Shown here in pieces: positions 6,580 through 16,101 of a DNA stretch of 64,000 nucleotides (position 1 is its first letter; every line of letters begins with the position of its first letter). The stretch is from Pseudomonadota bacterium (GTDB lineage: Bacteria > Myxococcota_A > Polyangia > Haliangiales > Haliangiaceae). The notes under the pieces were generated by a model that searched no databases, had not been told where the DNA came from, and worked only from the letters and a program-made list of their open reading frames with translations. The stretch covers positions 1 to 64,000 of the forward strand of contig JAKSDA010000526.1 of the NCBI GenBank assembly GCA_022360315.1, read 5' to 3'. Both the position numbers and the translations under genes were made by a program.

Positions 6580-9510
6580 ATGAGCTACCCCACCGTCTAC
6601 ATGTGCCGCAGTGAGGTCGATTGGCAACGCCTGGCGGAGTCGATAGATGCAAGCAAACCGCCATCATTGGACGCAGTGGGTGAAATCGGGTGCTACCGGA
6701 TCTTGCGCCAGCTCGGTCGTGGTGGCTCGGGCACGGTATACGCGGCCTATGATCCCAGACTCGACCGCTGTGTCGCCCTCAAACTCCTGCCCCCGAGCGC
6801 GTCTCCCTCCAGCCGCAAGCGACTCGAGCGAGAAGCAAGGGCGCTTGCCAAGCTTTCGCACCCCAATATCGTGCAGGTCTATCACACCGGAATGCACAAC
6901 AACCAGGTGTTCATGGCCATGGAGCTGATCGAGGGCCAGCCGTTGAGCGAGTGGCTGAAGCGCCAGCCGCGACCCAGCTGGCCCGAGGTGCTGCGAGTGT
7001 CCTTGCAGGCGGCTCGAGGAATTGCGGCGGCTCACAAGTACGGTTTGATCCACCGCGATATCAAGCCGGCCAATATTCTCATCGGCCAGGACGGTCGGGT
7101 GCGGGTGGCCGATTTCGGCCTGGCAACTATGCACACGAGCTCGGCTAAGGTCGTCGATGGCCGCCCGCCGTGCCGGGTTCGTCACACCGGGGCGGGGAGT
7201 CGTCTGACCGGGGGTGTCCCGACCAGAGGGGAGCTGCACACTGCTCTCCCACGCGGCCGGGTGGCCGGATGTCCCGGCAAGAGACGCGAAGAAGTGGAGT
7301 TGTTACCGAATGGAGCGGCCGGGCGGCCAGCGATTCGCTCGGCCGAATTGTCGGAGTGCGAGGACTGCGATTGCAGTCTGGACGAACGTATAACCCAGCC
7401 CGGTGTGGTGATGGGAACGCCGCCGTTCATGGCGCCCGAGCAGTGTTTGGGAGCCGGACTGGGGCCCGCCACCGACCAATACAGCTTTTGCGTCTCGCTC
7501 TACATCGGGCTTTACGGGACATTTCCCTTCGAGGTGGACAGTAGCGACGTCATCGCACTGCAACAGTGCAAAATGCGCGGCGAGATCGAGCCCCCGCCGC
7601 CCGACAGCGGGGTGCCGGCCTGGCTGCACCCGGTGATCGCGCGCGGATTGGCGCCCTCACCGGCAGATCGTTATCCATCCATGGATCAGCTGATCGCGGC
7701 CCTGGAGCGCGATTCAGGGCAATCTGGAGGCAAGCGAGTGCGGTTTGCCTCACTGCTGGGCTGTGCCATGGTTGTGGCCGGGATGTACTTGTTTACTGGG
7801 ACGCAGAATCAAGACCTGGTCGGACATGTATGCGAGGGGGTCGACCGCGCCCTTGCCGGAGTGTGGGACACGGATATCAGGGAAAGAGCCCGGGCTGCAT
7901 TTTCAGCTACCGGGCTGGCATACGCGCCAGACGCGTTTGCCAGGGTATCCGCCGTACTCGATGAGTATGCGGCCTCATGGGTGTCCACGCGAACCCGGGC
8001 CTGTGAGGCGGCCCAGGTCCACACAGATCAGAGCCCGACGATCCTGCCCCTGCGTGACAACTGCCTGGACCGCCGGCTCCGTCAGCTCGGCACGCTCACT
8101 CATATCTTTGCCACCGCCACCGACCGCAGATTGGCCGCCACCGCAGTGCAGACCGCGCAGGCCCTGCCTGCGGTCGAAGATTGCGCCGATGTCGACGCCC
8201 TGACCGGGGCAATCCAACCACCGGACGACCCGCAACTCCGCGCCCGCATTGCGGCGCTTCAAGAACGCGTGGACCATATGGAAATACTCCATCGGAGTGG
8301 TAAGTACCGGGAGGGATTACTGCTCGGCAAGTCGCTCCACGCCGAGCTGGCGGATATCGATTATCCGCCCATTCACGCCCGAGCCATGTATTGGCTCGCG
8401 ACGTTACGGATAAGTAACAGCCAGTATCGCCGTGCCGAAAACCTCTTGCGGGAGGCGATCCCATTTGCGGCCAGGGCCAGGGATGACGTGCTCATTGCCA
8501 GACAGTGGAGCCTGCTGTTTTGGCTCATAGGGTCGAGACAAGCCCGCTACGAAGAGGCCATGGCGCTGCAGACCGCCGTGGTGGTCGCCGTGGAACGTGC
8601 CGACGATGAGGTCGTTCGTGCCACATCGCTCAGCCGAATCGGCTCTGTGCTGCGCCACATGGGCAAGTATAAGGAAGCCCGCTCCATGCATCAGCGAGCC
8701 CTGGCCGCGATAAAGCACAAATTCGGCCCCGACCATCCCCGCGTGGCGGCCATCCTCAATAACCTGGGCAACGTATTCATGGCTGTGGGAAAGTATGAGA
8801 AAGCCCGGGCCATATACCAGCGAGCGCTGACCATACGGAAAAATGCCCTGGGCTCCGACCACCCCGATGTTGCCACATCGCTCAATAGCCTGGGCAGAGT
8901 GTCCATCGCAATGGGACAGTACGAGAAGGCCCTGGCCTTGTACGCGCGAGCCCTGGCGCTGCGCGAAGCAATCTTCGGGCCCGCCCATCCCAAGGTGGCC
9001 TCAGCCCTCATCGGCCGGGGCCGAGCCCTGGTGGATGTCGAAGCCAGGGCCTCGAAATCGAGCCCGATGCACGCCACCAAAAGACTGGATGTGGCCCAGC
9101 GTCACCTGATGCGGGCGCTCGCCATCGCCGAGAAAACAACCGGACCTCGTCACCGAATCCGAGCCGAGGCGCTCCTGGGCCTGGCCGAAGTCGCCAACGC
9201 GCAGGGCAGGCAGGCCAAGGCCGTGTCGTTGCTCGAGCACTGTCTGGCCCTGGAGGTGCCGACAATCCATGCTCGGGTGCAGCAGGTTCTGGCCACAGTG
9301 CTGTGGAACTCGACAACCGACCGCGCACGAGCCATCTCCCTGGCCACCAAGGCGCGCGATCATTACCAGCGGGTCGGCAATCAACCCAGGCGCGCCGAGG
9401 CATCTCGGCAACTCGCCGAATACTGCCACCAGGTGCCGAAAATTTGCCCTCTCTTCAACTCACCAGGTATTCCAGCCAGCGCCGCTGCCGCCGTGACCAA
9501 CGACCAATAA
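6580..9510 (+). CDS. Membrane Ser/Thr protein kinase with C-terminal TPR domain
   Basis: A 976-aa Hanks-type kinase. It shows a glycine loop (GRGGSG, 46-51), the ATP-binding Lys68 in CVALK, catalytic HRDIKPAN (158-165), DFG (178-180) and the P+1/APE region GTPPFMAPE (279-287). The DFG-APE segment is about 105 residues against the usual 20-35; the insert is Cys-rich near ECEDCDC. After the kinase a single membrane helix (about 390-410) leads to an extracytoplasmic helical region and tandem 42-residue TPRs of kinesin-light-chain type (repeats with GPDHPRVA). Myxobacterial genomes carry many such kinases. The start is uncertain because no clear ribosome site precedes 6580; Met8 is an alternative. 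Confidence 0.92.
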   Translation: MSYPTVYMCRSEVDWQRLAESIDASKPPSLDAVGEIGCYRILRQLGRGGSGTVYAAYDPRLDRCVALKLLPPSASPSSRKRLEREARALAKLSHPNIVQVYHTGMHNNQVFMAMELIEGQPLSEWLKRQPRPSWPEVLRVSLQAARGIAAAHKYGLIHRDIKPANILIGQDGRVRVADFGLATMHTSSAKVVDGRPPCRVRHTGAGSRLTGGVPTRGELHTALPRGRVAGCPGKRREEVELLPNGAAGRPAIRSAELSECEDCDCSLDERITQPGVVMGTPPFMAPEQCLGAGLGPATDQYSFCVSLYIGLYGTFPFEVDSSDVIALQQCKMRGEIEPPPPDSGVPAWLHPVIARGLAPSPADRYPSMDQLIAALERDSGQSGGKRVRFASLLGCAMVVAGMYLFTGTQNQDLVGHVCEGVDRALAGVWDTDIRERARAAFSATGLAYAPDAFARVSAVLDEYAASWVSTRTRACEAAQVHTDQSPTILPLRDNCLDRRLRQLGTLTHIFATATDRRLAATAVQTAQALPAVEDCADVDALTGAIQPPDDPQLRARIAALQERVDHMEILHRSGKYREGLLLGKSLHAELADIDYPPIHARAMYWLATLRISNSQYRRAENLLREAIPFAARARDDVLIARQWSLLFWLIGSRQARYEEAMALQTAVVVAVERADDEVVRATSLSRIGSVLRHMGKYKEARSMHQRALAAIKHKFGPDHPRVAAILNNLGNVFMAVGKYEKARAIYQRALTIRKNALGSDHPDVATSLNSLGRVSIAMGQYEKALALYARALALREAIFGPAHPKVASALIGRGRALVDVEARASKSSPMHATKRLDVAQRHLMRALAIAEKTTGPRHRIRAEALLGLAEVANAQGRQAKAVSLLEHCLALEVPTIHARVQQVLATVLWNSTTDRARAISLATKARDHYQRVGNQPRRAEASRQLAEYCHQVPKICPLFNSPGIPASAAAAVTNDQ

Positions 9511-9547
9511 CCAGCTATCCCAGCACTCGCACTCTTTATTCAAACAC

Positions 9548-10162
9548 TCATGCGAGTGCCTCTCTTGCCTGTCTTACGGTGATATCCGCGTTGTAAATCT
9601 TTGCGCCGGGCTCTTGTATCTGGCTGCCGGCCAAATTTCCCGTATCCACGGCGCCAAAACCGATTTCTTCGATAAGGCTCGAAACCAGTTTTTTGGCTTC
9701 GCTATCATCACCGGCCAGAAAAATAACCCGCCTTTCTTCAATGGGTTTAGAAATATCACCTTGATCGGCAAGATGCTTGAACCAGATCGTATTAAATGCC
9801 TTGACCACTCTGGTTTGCGGGAGATGATTTGCCACCAGCTGGGTCTGAGCAAGTCCTGCCAGGTCAATGTCTCCATCGCGATCGGGATAGTAGTTCGCCG
9901 CAGAGATGACGATCTTGCCAGCCAGAGGCTCGACCGGTAAGGTTTTGTAACGACCAAAGGGAATGGCTTCAACCACCACCTCACCAAATGCAGCGGCATC
10001 TTCTACGGTCGTCGCCCGTACATTGGAGCCGAGCTGGCCGACGAGATCCGCCAGCGTTTCTGGACCACGCGAATTGCTGATAGCGATGTGGTGACCAGCC
10101 CTGGCAAAGAGTTTGGCCAGGGTCGCGCCGATACTTCCTGCACCGATAATGCCGATTTTCAT
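9548..10162 (-). CDS. NADPH-dependent F420 reductase-type oxidoreductase
   Basis: A 204-aa Rossmann protein of the coenzyme-F420-dependent NADP oxidoreductase family. MKIGIIGAGSIGATLAKLFA is the dinucleotide-binding loop and SNSRGPETL fits an NADP 2'-phosphate site. VVKAFNTIWF and VIFLAGDDSEAKKLV are family motifs. Members of this size in bacteria lacking F420 often reduce other substrates, so the true cofactor partner is open. It is monocistronic as far as can be seen, and convergent with the TPR kinase (37 bp apart). The start codon ATG at 10162 is preceded by GAGGAGAAACTC, a strong Shine-Dalgarno. Confidence 0.85.
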   Translation of the reverse strand: MKIGIIGAGSIGATLAKLFARAGHHIAISNSRGPETLADLVGQLGSNVRATTVEDAAAFGEVVVEAIPFGRYKTLPVEPLAGKIVISAANYYPDRDGDIDLAGLAQTQLVANHLPQTRVVKAFNTIWFKHLADQGDISKPIEERRVIFLAGDDSEAKKLVSSLIEEIGFGAVDTGNLAGSQIQEPGAKIYNADITVRQAREALA

Positions 10163-10317
10163 GAGTTTCTCCTCGATTGCCGCACCGTGACCACGGCGCG
10201 GTCAATGAATATTACAGCCCGTTTGATAACCGAACGGAGCCAGGGTCGCGACACACGCCGCTAGCAATGATCGACCCCGCCCTGGTGATGGGAGCTCTTT
10301 AGATGGGCTCTAGTTTC

Positions 10318-10530
10318 TCATGGTGTCCCTACACGTCTGTCAAGACGCGCACGCCAAAACAGATGCAACGCACTCGGCGTCCCGGCAAAGAACCACAGCG
10401 CGAGCAGGGAATCCAGGACGGCGCAGCCGAAAGAGGACATAGGCAGACTCGGTACCAGCGGATACCCGGCGGCATGGTGCAACAAATCGACCAGCGTGTG
10501 GACCAGCCAGGCCGATGGCCGGGCTGATCT
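10318..10530 (-). pseudogene. C-terminal fragment of a DUF6010-like membrane protein
   Basis: A minus-strand segment encodes AWLVHTLVDLLHHAAGYPLV followed by SSFGCAVLDSLLALWFFAG and a short basic tail. This looks like the C-terminal two membrane segments of DUF6010-type proteins. The frame upstream changes around 10520 (AIGLA reads in another frame) and no N-terminal half is present before the cyclase stop at 10613. I take it as a truncated, frameshifted remnant; the family assignment is from memory of the motif and is moderate. Confidence 0.45.
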
Positions 10531-10612
10531 GGCCAGCTCCGGCGTCCGCGATCGGCCTCGGTTGCGGGCCGGGCTTCGCGCCCGCCGCGATCGAGCTGGT
10601 TTCGAGCGAATC

Positions 10613-12754
10613 TCAGCGCTCCACCTTGTACACCGGAAAGGGATCTTGTTTGCCCTTGAGGTCGAGTGGCGTACCGGACGCAAAACGCAGCCCTGGAACG
10701 TCGCCCACTGCGGTGCGAACCGGGATGGAGATGAGAACTTCGTCGCCGCCTGCGGCCGAACACAGCCTGGCCCCGGTATTGACCACATCGCCGATCACGG
10801 TGAAGTCCATGCGCTCTTCGTGCCCGACAGCGCCGTACACCACATCGCCAGCAGCGATCCCGACACCGACTGTCAATGTCTCGCCCTCTTTGCGCACCTC
10901 GCCGACAGCGTCGATCATGCGCACCGCACACATCACAGCCCGCGTCTCGGCGTTGTCCCCGGTAAACACCGCCATGAGCTCGTCGCCGACATATTTGTCG
11001 ATGTCGCCGCCGTAGTCCACGACTACCTCGGCCTGGGCTCGCAATAGCCGGTTGAGCATCTCGACCACGACTTCCGGGGCCACTTTTTCCGAATAGGCCG
11101 TGAAGCCGCGAATGTCGCTGAAAAGGACCGTGACCGCGCGGCGCTCGCCAGTGCGGTCGAGCGGGGTCAGGCCAGCTCCGGCTGCGGCTTGCGCCGCTCC
11201 TCTGGAGACGAATTTTTCCAGGTGCATCTTGGTGCGCAGTCCGCGCACCATCTCATTGATGTGCTGTCCCAGGCGGGCGACCTCGTCGCCGTCGGGATCG
11301 GCGCGCTCTACAGTGACACTCAGATTGCCGTTGCCGACCTCTTGGGCGACGTCGCTGATGCGTTTGACCGGCCGGGCGACCAGAAAGTGCAGCAGCCCGC
11401 CGAGCATGGCCAGGATGCCGAGCAGACTGGCCGCGGTGAACCAGATCCGGCGGCGAATGCTGCTGGCCCGGGTCATCTCGGCGATTTCAGTCGATACCTG
11501 GACCGAGATCACCCCCCGCAGCGCCGAGTTGGAGCCGTGACACTGCACGCATTCCGGCGAGTTTCTGAGCGGCGCAATTGCCAGCAGACTCTCGTCCATG
11601 CCACTGCCGACATAGCGGTGAGAGGTCTGGCCGCTCGCCAGTACTGCGGCGACGTCGGCCGGTGGCTCGGGGTGCCGGGTCGTCCAGTATTGGCGGCCCT
11701 GATCGTCGTAGAGCACCAGGGTCTGGACCGCCTTTCCCGCGGCCACCGCGTCGAGAAAGTCGGCGATGCGCCGCCCGAGTTCGGACAGCATGATAAAATG
11801 CAACGAGGTTTCGAGAATGTTCTCGAGCTCCCGTTCCGCCTGGTCTTCTCCCGCTGCAGTGCCCTTGAGCGACATGGCCAGCACCCCGCGAATATCGCCC
11901 ATCCGATCGTCCTTGTGGCACGCGACGCAGCGATCTTGCATGGGCAGTGGAACCAGCGCCAAAACCCGATCGTCCCGGGGCAGATAGGTCACCTGGGATC
12001 CGCGGCGGAGCTGCTTTTTGACCTGCCCGGTATCGAGTCCAGCGATCTCCGCCCCATAACGCAGATCGGCATCGGCATTGAATACGGCGACAGTCTCGAC
12101 GCTGGGCCCGTAGCGCACGATTTCGGCGAAGTAGTCGTCGAGCAGATACTCCCGCCGCGCGGTCATGATGTGGATGAACCCGGCCGTGATGATCCGAGAG
12201 AACTCCTCTTCCCGCATTGCCTGAAACTCTTCGCGGGCTAGGTCGATCTCGATGACTCCGCGCAACACGCTGTCGGAATCGTGGCACTTGTGGCAGCGAC
12301 TCTGGTTGAGTACAGGCCGGAAAATCCGGCCGTCCTCGGTGACCCGGCGGGCGGGAGCATCGAGTATGGCTGCGACCGGATCCGGGATCGCCCAACGCGG
12401 CGGCGGCGGCAGCTCGGAGCCGAAAACCTCGATGCCCCGCTGGTCGTAAATACGTACTCGCGCCGCGTCGTGAATCGTGCCTTTGAGGTCCTCGATGCTC
12501 TCCTCGACCTTGATCCCGTCGCCTTCACGCATCGAGTGCTCGACCGCACTGATGAAGAGCTGGGCGATGTTCTCGGCCCATTTGCGCGTCTCGCTTTTCA
12601 GGGTTTGTGCTTCTCGCCCGGCGTCGGCATAGGCCTGGACGATAAGAGCGATTCCAATTCCGATTCCGATGGCCGTGAAAACCTTGGCCACCATATGTCG
12701 GGTAATGTGCTTCCAAAGACCCACCGCCGAAGTATAGACCGGGCCGCCGCGCAT
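10613..12754 (-). CDS. Membrane class III adenylate cyclase with three periplasmic heme-c (CXXCH) domains
   Basis: A 713-aa sensor cyclase. An N-terminal helix (about 20-45) leads to a periplasmic region with three related units, each ending in a heme c motif followed by a strand: CHKCH...RGVIEID, CVACH...RGVLAMS and CVQCH...RGVISVQ. A second membrane helix (FTAASLLGILAMLGGLLHFL), a HAMP domain (ARPVKRISDVAQEV) and a class III nucleotide cyclase domain follow. The last has metal Asp in LFSDIRGFT and DKYVGDELMAVF, and DFTVIGDVVNTGARL. The units resemble Tll0287-like heme sensors (DUF3365). It probably converts a redox or ligand signal into cAMP. The cyclase and HAMP are well supported; heme binding is inferred. 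Confidence 0.93.
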   Translation of the reverse strand: MRGGPVYTSAVGLWKHITRHMVAKVFTAIGIGIGIALIVQAYADAGREAQTLKSETRKWAENIAQLFISAVEHSMREGDGIKVEESIEDLKGTIHDAARVRIYDQRGIEVFGSELPPPPRWAIPDPVAAILDAPARRVTEDGRIFRPVLNQSRCHKCHDSDSVLRGVIEIDLAREEFQAMREEEFSRIITAGFIHIMTARREYLLDDYFAEIVRYGPSVETVAVFNADADLRYGAEIAGLDTGQVKKQLRRGSQVTYLPRDDRVLALVPLPMQDRCVACHKDDRMGDIRGVLAMSLKGTAAGEDQAERELENILETSLHFIMLSELGRRIADFLDAVAAGKAVQTLVLYDDQGRQYWTTRHPEPPADVAAVLASGQTSHRYVGSGMDESLLAIAPLRNSPECVQCHGSNSALRGVISVQVSTEIAEMTRASSIRRRIWFTAASLLGILAMLGGLLHFLVARPVKRISDVAQEVGNGNLSVTVERADPDGDEVARLGQHINEMVRGLRTKMHLEKFVSRGAAQAAAGAGLTPLDRTGERRAVTVLFSDIRGFTAYSEKVAPEVVVEMLNRLLRAQAEVVVDYGGDIDKYVGDELMAVFTGDNAETRAVMCAVRMIDAVGEVRKEGETLTVGVGIAAGDVVYGAVGHEERMDFTVIGDVVNTGARLCSAAGGDEVLISIPVRTAVGDVPGLRFASGTPLDLKGKQDPFPVYKVER

Positions 12755-12790
12755 CCTACAGTGCCCGACCAGGACTTTGCCCGCAGTTTT

Positions 12791-12825
12791 GGTCTTGGAC
12801 TCGGTCTCGGTCTCGGCTTCGGTGT
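12791..12825. repeat. Short GGTCTC-type low-complexity repeat
   Basis: TTGGTCTTGGACTCGGTCTCGG-type hexamers repeat between the cyclase start and the acyl-CoA dehydrogenase. A reverse-complement-like tract (ACCGAGA units) occurs at 52676-52738. It is probably replication-slippage sequence without function. Confidence 0.5.
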
Positions 12826-13001
12826 TGCGAAACGTTCTTTACGGGGAATGGTGAAATAAAACGCACTGCCTTTCCCACCAGGGATTTGCCCCAGACACGG
12901 CCATTGTGGGATTCGGATGGGCGGTGCAACGGGGCAGCAACCACTGGCGAGCTGTACAGCAAAGAGCCGAGTTCGGCACCCGTGCCCCGGATAACATCAC
13001 T

Positions 13002-14237
13002 TCACTCGGCGAGCAGATCGCGCGCAATGTGAGTGACTTGAATTTCATCGGTACCGCCGTAGATCTGCAGTACCTTGGCGTCCCGGCACAGCTGCTCGAC
13101 CCGGTATTCGGCCATATAACCGTTGCCACCAAAAAGCTGAACCGCCTCGAGACAGGTCTCCACGGCGGCCTGTGCGCAATACAGCTTGCAGGCCGAGGCC
13201 TCGGCCAGGGTCATCGATTTGCCCTGGCTGGCCATCTCAATCTGGCGAAAAACCAGATTCTGAATGTTCATGCGGGCCACTTCCATCTTGGCCAGCTTGA
13301 GCTGGATGAGCTGAAACTGACCGATCGGCTGACCAAACTGAACGCGTGTCCTGGCGTAGTCCACACTCAGCCTCAGACATTCTTCGACAATGCCGAGCGC
13401 CATGGCGGCGACGCCGGTCCGCTCGCTGGTAAATGTTGATTTCGCGTCTTTTCTACCGCTATTTTGCTCTTCGCGCTCGCCCAGGAGGTGCTCCTTGCCG
13501 ACCCGGAGGTCGGCGACCGACAGCTCACCGGTCGGCGACGAGTGCAGGCCCATCTTGCGCAGCCTTTTGGACTGGGCGAGGCCGGGCATGCCCTTGTCGA
13601 GCACGAAGCTCACAACCGCCCGATCCTGGGGTGGGCGGCCATCGTCGAGCTTGCACATGAACACGATGGTGTCAGCATGGGGACCGTTGGTGATGAACGT
13701 CTTGGACCCGTTGAGAAGATAGCCGCCGTTGCCATCGCGCTTTGCAGTGGACTTCATGGCTCCGAACGCATCCGAGCCCGAACCGGGCTCGGTGATGGCC
13801 CAGGCGCCGATCTTTTCCATGGTGAGCAGAGGCAGAGCCCAGCGCTCTTTCTGCGCGATGGTACCCCGCGCGAGGATCGCGCTGGCCGTGAGGCCGACAC
13901 TCACTCCAAGCGCAGTGACCATTCCCGGGCTGTAGCGGCACAGCTCGATAATGGGCAACATCCGCATAGCCAGCTCGTTGCCCACTTCCTCGGGGCTTTT
14001 TGTCCGCTCTTCTGGTTCTGGCGTGTTCTCGGCGCGGGCTTTTTCGCGGGCGATGCGGCGGGCAAATTGCGCCCTCGCCATATCGACCACTCCGAAGGTC
14101 TTGAGCATCTTGCGAAGCAAGTCGTAAGGCGGCATATCACCGTGCTCGAGTTCTTCCAGATGGGGAACGATTTCAGCCGCGATGAAGCGGCGAACCATGG
14201 TCCGGATCTGTTTGTGTTGTTCACTCCATTCGATCAT
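13002..14237 (-). CDS. Acyl-CoA dehydrogenase family protein
   Basis: A 411-aa flavoprotein. An N-terminal helical domain is followed by the FAD/substrate-binding strand region IGAWAITEPGSGSDAFGAMK and LNGSKTFITNGPHAD, and then the C-terminal helical domain with RVQFGQPIGQFQLIQLKLAK, QLFGGNGYM and QIYGGTDEIQ. The Glu in the last motif is at the usual catalytic-base position. Acyl-CoA dehydrogenases introduce the alpha-beta double bond in fatty-acid or amino-acid degradation. An extra charged linker (about 60-85, Pro-Glu-rich) between the first helices is longer than usual. No electron-transfer flavoprotein or thiolase genes adjoin it, so the substrate cannot be inferred. It is single-gene and minus strand. 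Confidence 0.93.
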   Translation of the reverse strand: MIEWSEQHKQIRTMVRRFIAAEIVPHLEELEHGDMPPYDLLRKMLKTFGVVDMARAQFARRIAREKARAENTPEPEERTKSPEEVGNELAMRMLPIIELCRYSPGMVTALGVSVGLTASAILARGTIAQKERWALPLLTMEKIGAWAITEPGSGSDAFGAMKSTAKRDGNGGYLLNGSKTFITNGPHADTIVFMCKLDDGRPPQDRAVVSFVLDKGMPGLAQSKRLRKMGLHSSPTGELSVADLRVGKEHLLGEREEQNSGRKDAKSTFTSERTGVAAMALGIVEECLRLSVDYARTRVQFGQPIGQFQLIQLKLAKMEVARMNIQNLVFRQIEMASQGKSMTLAEASACKLYCAQAAVETCLEAVQLFGGNGYMAEYRVEQLCRDAKVLQIYGGTDEIQVTHIARDLLAE

Positions 14238-14436
14238 CAGTAGCTCCTGCTATGACCCTCGTCGAGCATAAACCGAACGCGGCAACAACGCGGAACCGTG
14301 TGTGACCTGATCCGTCGATGTACGTGGACAATACGCCCCGGAGTCGGAAAACTCCTCGGACCTGAACGGTTTTGCACCGAACTCCGAAAAACCCCCAGTT
14401 GAACTCAAGCGCGGTATTGATCAGCCGATCCAGCCC

Positions 14437-15840
14437 ATGGCCACTCAAGGAATATCAGTGACGTGGAGTAGCCAAATGTCGCAATTGAACCGCGTGTTGC
14501 GCCCTCATCTAGTCGTCCCCGTGGCGCTGGCGCTTTCTTTTCACGAGCTAGCCAACGTCCTCACCTCCAATCCGATGGTTGTCATGGTGACCGCATTGGC
14601 GGTTGTGGTTTCGGCGGTGGTCGCTGCCGAGCGCCTGTTGCGCAATGCGCCGCCACGTTCGAGCGCGGTCGACGGTGGTGAGCGCGGCGGCACTGGCCGT
14701 TGTGATGTGCGCAAACGCTCGTCTGCACAGACCACGCCGGGCGGAAAACAGCCAATCGGGCAGTCGGCCGAGCAGCTCCGGCTGGTCGACGATCGCCTGG
14801 CCCAGGTATTTGAGCTCCGGCGATACGTTGAAAGTATTTACGAATCCATGCGGGAAGCCCTGCTCGTCTTGTCATCGAACGGGCAGATCTTGAACGTCAA
14901 CTCGGCAATGTGCTCGTTGCTGGGCTATGAGGCCAACGAACTCATCGGCAAGCCGGTTGCGGTGATTTTGGCCTGCTCGGCTGGTCGAGGCCCAAACCCG
15001 CCGGTGAAGCCAGATCATTCCTGGCGTCGAGTTTTCGACCTCATTCCCGGGCGAACGGTACAAAAGTCCTTTTTCGTGCGCAAAGAGGGGCATCGCCTCC
15101 CGGTCTCGTTATCCGGTGCGGTCATTCGCCACGACTGTGGGCGAGTCGCCGGTATCGTTTGTGTCGCCTGGGATCCCCGGGTCAGCCTTTGGGATTCGGG
15201 CGCTCTCACCAACATCAATCACGAGCTCCGTACCCCCATGAACGGTGTATTGGGCATGACCGAACTGCTCATGTCCACCGATCTGGACCCCGAGCAGCGC
15301 CAGTACACGCAGACCATCACCAGGTCGACGGATCGCCTGCTCGACGCGATCAATCGCATGTTCACGTCGAGCGGATCGGCACCGAGCAGCAGCCTTGCGC
15401 CGGTCGCACACTCGACGGCGATGACAGCGAGTGCCCACCGCACGCGCGTCCTGGTCGCCGACGACAGCGAGCTCATTCACCGCGTCGCACGCTCGATGCT
15501 CAAAAAGCTGGACTGCGAGGTCGATTTTGCCAGAAACGGGCGCGAGGCGGTAGAGAAGTGGGAGACAGGCGACTACGACCTCATTCTCATGGACTGTCAG
15601 ATGCCCGAGATGGACGGCATCAGCGCCACTCGTACCATTCGAGCGCGTCAATCCCAGCGCCCGCGCCCGCAGATCATCGCCTTTACAGCCAACGTTCAGG
15701 ACGAGAACTATCGCCAGTGCCTCGCCGCAGGCATGGACGGATTTGTCAGCAAACCGCTGAGCTTGCGCTCACTCAAACAGGTTCTGGCCAGCGTGGACAA
15801 TCGCTGTGTGGGCAGCTCGGAGCAGCGGGCCGCGGCGTAG
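14437..15840 (+). CDS. PAS-HisKA-receiver protein lacking a histidine-kinase ATPase domain
   Basis: A 467-aa signalling protein. Two N-terminal membrane helices (about 25-65) are followed by a PAS domain (YESMREALLVLSSNGQILNV to about 250). Next comes a HisKA dimerisation motif with the phospho-acceptor His in NHELRTPMNGVLGM, and after a Ser/Ala-rich linker a receiver domain (LVADDSELIHRVA; phospho-Asp in LILMDCQMPEMDG; Thr in IIAFTANV; Lys in FVSKPLS). There is no HATPase_c domain (no N, G1 or G2 box) between H-box and receiver; the linker is only about 35 residues. It can therefore not autophosphorylate alone, and would need a partner kinase or act as a phosphate shuttle. An alternative start is the ATG at 14476. 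Confidence 0.85.
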   Translation: MATQGISVTWSSQMSQLNRVLRPHLVVPVALALSFHELANVLTSNPMVVMVTALAVVVSAVVAAERLLRNAPPRSSAVDGGERGGTGRCDVRKRSSAQTTPGGKQPIGQSAEQLRLVDDRLAQVFELRRYVESIYESMREALLVLSSNGQILNVNSAMCSLLGYEANELIGKPVAVILACSAGRGPNPPVKPDHSWRRVFDLIPGRTVQKSFFVRKEGHRLPVSLSGAVIRHDCGRVAGIVCVAWDPRVSLWDSGALTNINHELRTPMNGVLGMTELLMSTDLDPEQRQYTQTITRSTDRLLDAINRMFTSSGSAPSSSLAPVAHSTAMTASAHRTRVLVADDSELIHRVARSMLKKLDCEVDFARNGREAVEKWETGDYDLILMDCQMPEMDGISATRTIRARQSQRPRPQIIAFTANVQDENYRQCLAAGMDGFVSKPLSLRSLKQVLASVDNRCVGSSEQRAAA

Positions 15841-15909
15841 ATCTGGATTGTTGCACCGCAGGCGAGCCGGAATGGTATGTTCCGGTTTCCCCAAAAGAGG
15901 CTGCCAATC

Positions 15910-16101
15910 ATGTCATCGGATCCATATGCGCGGCGGGTGCACCGGGTGATGGATTACGTGCGCAGCAACCTCGCGGGTGACCTGAGCCTCGAAGGGCTCG
16001 TAGCGTCATTGCTCCTGTTGGCGGCGTTAGCTGGTATGCAGGACAATGTGAGCTGTCGCAGCTGCCAGTCGCCACGGCGCCAAAGGCTGCTGCAATTCTG
16101 A
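15910..16101 (+). pseudogene. Truncated AraC-family regulator (N-terminal helices only)
   Basis: MSSDPYARRVHRVMDYVRSN followed by LAGDLSLEGLV matches the first helix-turn-helix of AraC/GyrI-like regulators, which usually continue ..SVACFSPFHFHRVF. Here the similarity ends after about 31 residues, and an unrelated Leu/Ala-rich sequence leads to a stop. The rest of the gene (about 250 aa) is missing. The ATG at 15910 lies 70 bp after the PAS/receiver gene. It is a deletion remnant. Confidence 0.6.
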
